Shown here piece after piece: positions 7,001-7,395 of a DNA stretch of 7,395 bases. The translations under genes and the position numbers were made by a program. Location: assembly GCA_017397695.1 (NCBI GenBank), contig JAFQIF010000007.1, positions 1 to 7,395 of the forward strand. The letters run 5' to 3'. The stretch's first letter is position 1; the number at the start of each line of letters is the position of its first letter. The notes beneath the pieces were generated by a model, which was not told the DNA's origin, did not search any database, and saw only the letters and a program-made list of their open reading frames with translations. The stretch comes from Clostridia bacterium. Its GTDB lineage: Bacteria; Bacillota_A; Clostridia; Christensenellales; Aristaeellaceae.

Positions 7001-7213
7001 CCGTACTATGCGGCGCATGTCGAGTCCGGCGTGCACATGACCAAGGGCGGCGTGAGCTGCAACGAGTTTGCTCAGGTGCTCTATGCGGACGACACCGTGG
7101 TCGAGAACCTCTACGCCTGCGGCGAGGTGACCTGGCAGTCTGGCGGCTACAGCCAGAGCGTGGTCTTCGGCCGCGTTGCGGGCGGGCAGGCCGCCAAGGC
7201 GATGGCGGAGTAA
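3968..7213 (+). CDS. Secreted tandem-duplicated flavoprotein: FMN_bind / FAD_binding_2 / FMN_bind / FAD_binding_2 (fumarate reductase-like)
   Basis: This 1081-residue preprotein starts at ATG 3968, nine bases after AGGAG (3954-3958) and downstream of the promoter. A Sec signal peptide (1-21) ends in AVA before Glu22; there is no lipobox cysteine, LPXTG or C-terminal membrane span. FMN_bind domain 1 (about 22-108) has Thr87 in DSVTAATFSS, the likely covalent FMN site for ApbE. A FAD_binding_2 domain follows (about 129-550) with GGGPSG (135-140), Glu160 and ATGGF (306-310). The whole arrangement then repeats: Thr618 in DSVSAATFSS, GGGPSG (666-671), Glu690, ATGGF (835-839). Both halves end in GEVTWQSGGYSQSVVFGR (522-539, 1052-1069). 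Relatives such as flavocytochrome c3 fumarate reductase and urocanate reductase have one such unit. The arginine motifs that bind dicarboxylates there are missing in both halves, although IHMTKGG / VHMTKGG keeps a histidine. There is no CXXCH haem motif, so electrons presumably arrive from other flavinylated carriers. It is probably an extracytoplasmic reductase; the acceptor is unknown. Confidence 0.9.
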   Translation: MKRILVLALALIMMMTMSAVAETYTSTQQGYGGPVTVNTTIEGGKIVSVELGEHKESLVVIERAFPMIAERIVNANTADVDSVTAATFSSYAVKAGVADAMAQAGMEAPAVGMFDKKEYPAVTLEDVTADIVIVGGGPSGLAAAITAKEVNPDLHVLVVEKMDILSGNGKFDLNFYDVFNSEAQKANGVIDSREKFIADMSKAGNTPERLKVWAEGEEVIDAWLRSFNVTLDHNYGGRNHMATKDDYAGQMIQREMERHAYELGVEIRTGVKGYDLVMDGKDAKGVMVTTNKNESYNILAKKTILATGGFSNNQELLAKYAPDHVGYPTSNQIGATGDFVPVFEKLGFGLDQMGKIRVIDLILQPSRDLTNSSKGTVLVNKEGKRFMNERVSELAKCQPIREQGSVYMVVDTQKIVDAANVRKQVKEGRFAECATMDDVAAYIGCDAETLKATFAAYNEHAANGTEDEFGHKPERAILEEGPYYVSLVTSAIHMTKGGVTCDEKAQVLYADGAVCKDLYACGEVTWQSGGYSQSVVFGRIAGENAAKALSGIATYRTKANGYGGEMEVAVTFDHETLTDVNVLYHHETTAVSNRAFPILEERLLAAQTAQIDSVSAATFSSYAVKTAVAKAAAEHGLDYGEVTFTTAGPENTETLADLTAGIVIVGGGPSGLAAAIAAKENGAEDVLVIEKLDILSGNGKFDMNFYDLVNSKAMQEAGIEDSADKFYEDMIGAGNGEARTRVWADVEATTDAWLRSFGVELNYTYGMRNHMQHAEAYAGEHIQDGMEAHVANLGVKVMTGTKGVDLIMDGKKCVGVVAEQDGKQFSIHADKVILATGGFSANKELLAKYAPGHEALQTSNQMGATGDFVPVFEKLGFKLENMGNIRVFPYILAVRRDLTGGSAGFLLFNKNGERFIDETAGNLGLGTTLLEQSPAYYVYDSTNYNANYRLRKHTAAGYHVKADTLDELAEKLGMNAENLKAGIETYNKAVAGECDDPFRAKPGPRPFDAEGPYYAAHVESGVHMTKGGVSCNEFAQVLYADDTVVENLYACGEVTWQSGGYSQSVVFGRVAGGQAAKAMAE
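4031..5623 (+). repeat. Intragenic tandem repeat, copy A (FMN_bind + FAD_binding_2)
   Basis: This segment encodes residues 22-552 of the flavoprotein and aligns in order and almost without gaps with copy B; equivalent motifs lie 529-531 residues apart throughout. Patches are nearly identical at DNA level: 4445-4497 against 6035-6087 (two differences), 4951-5011 against 6538-6598 (two differences), and 5519-5584 against 7109-7174 (one difference). Other parts are clearly diverged. Confidence 0.9.
5624..7210 (+). repeat. Intragenic tandem repeat, copy B (FMN_bind + FAD_binding_2)
   Basis: This is the second unit of the duplication, encoding residues 553-1081 and fused without a recognisable linker: copy A ends at AKALSG-I and copy B begins at ATYRTKANGYGG, the counterpart of ETYTSTQQGYGG at the mature N-terminus. 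It keeps every cofactor motif of copy A, including the FMN threonine, so both halves look functional. The most diverged stretch is residues 916-987, against 388-457 in copy A. Confidence 0.9.
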
Positions 7214-7236
7214 TCACTGTTTTTGCTAAAGTGATT
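7212..7236 (+). other. Small hairpin overlapping the flavoprotein stop codon
   Basis: AATCACT (7212-7218) can pair with AGTGATT (7230-7236) around an 11-base T-rich loop. No T run follows, so it is unlikely to terminate by itself; it may shape the mRNA 3' end or be chance. Confidence 0.3.
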
Positions 7237-7309
7237 GAGAGGATTTGAGGGATGTATCGACCTAAACCCATAACAACCCTTGTATCACGATTTACACCCT
7301 TTAGCCATA

Positions 7310-7359
7310 AACTCACCAATCAGAAATGGTTGGTGAGTTCTTTTTGTTTTGTTTTTTCT
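7310..7359 (+). terminator. Intrinsic terminator of the flavoprotein gene
   Basis: AACTCACCAA (7310-7319) pairs perfectly with TTGGTGAGTT (7330-7339). Three inner pairs (one G-T wobble) close a GAAA tetraloop at 7323-7326, giving about 13 base pairs. A T-rich tract with only two interrupting G residues follows (7341-7357). It lies about 97 bases after the stop codon. The remaining bases to 7395 are AT-rich and hold no gene I can recognise. Confidence 0.9.
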
Positions 7360-7395
7360 GGATTTTAAGTATGCACTGAGTGTAATTAATTGTGA

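Noticed and set aside
3833..7036. A 1067-codon open frame on the minus strand opposite the flavoprotein
   Set aside because: It is codon-aligned with the real gene and open only because TTA, CTA and TCA codons are avoided. Its translation is a Val/Ala/Leu/His/Gly-rich mixture without a recognisable fold, and the + strand product has many intact motifs.
7252..7368. A 38-codon ORF after the flavoprotein with a GAGGG-like sequence before it
   Set aside because: It reads through both arms of the terminator and its T tract, giving a Phe-rich tail, and shows no recognisable features.

Overview
The window looks like part of the genome of a strictly anaerobic member of the Bacillota, probably a high-GC gut-type clostridial lineage. 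This is inferred from several signs: purine-rich Shine-Dalgarno sequences, AT-rich intergenic regions between GC-rich genes, a Sec signal peptide of the Gram-positive kind, and oxygen-sensitive iron-sulfur, sirohaem and flavin enzymes. All four genes are on the + strand, and no RNA gene, insertion sequence or CRISPR array is visible.

Layout. Positions 1-1533 hold the 3' part of a pyridine-nucleotide-disulfide oxidoreductase of the CoA-disulfide / CoA-persulfide reductase type with a C-terminal rhodanese domain; its start lies off the left edge. After 52 bases with no terminator comes a small AsrC-like sulfite/nitrite reductase with two ferredoxin clusters (1586-2536), so the two are probably cotranscribed. 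A strong intrinsic terminator (2582-2637) follows. Next is a YeiH/UPF0324 'putative sulfate exporter' family membrane protein (2694-3761), ended by a GC-rich hairpin (3785-3817). A clear sigma-A-like promoter (3891-3919) then drives a secreted 1081-residue flavoprotein (3968-7213), followed by a T-rich intrinsic terminator (7310-7359). The last 180 bases carry no convincing gene.

How the genes fit together. The first three form a plausible sulfur-oxyanion / sulfane-sulfur module: NAD(P)H-dependent reduction of CoA-bound or polysulfide sulfur, six-electron reduction of sulfite (or a related anion) at sirohaem, and membrane movement of a small sulfur anion. The fourth gene is the most unusual. 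It is an exported head-to-tail duplication with the order FMN_bind, FAD_binding_2, FMN_bind, FAD_binding_2. Each half carries a probable covalent FMN attachment threonine and a fumarate/urocanate-reductase-like fold, but in both halves the canonical dicarboxylate-binding arginine motifs are missing. It looks like an extracytoplasmic reductase for an unidentified acceptor. Whether it works with the sulfur genes cannot be told from sequence; it has its own promoter.
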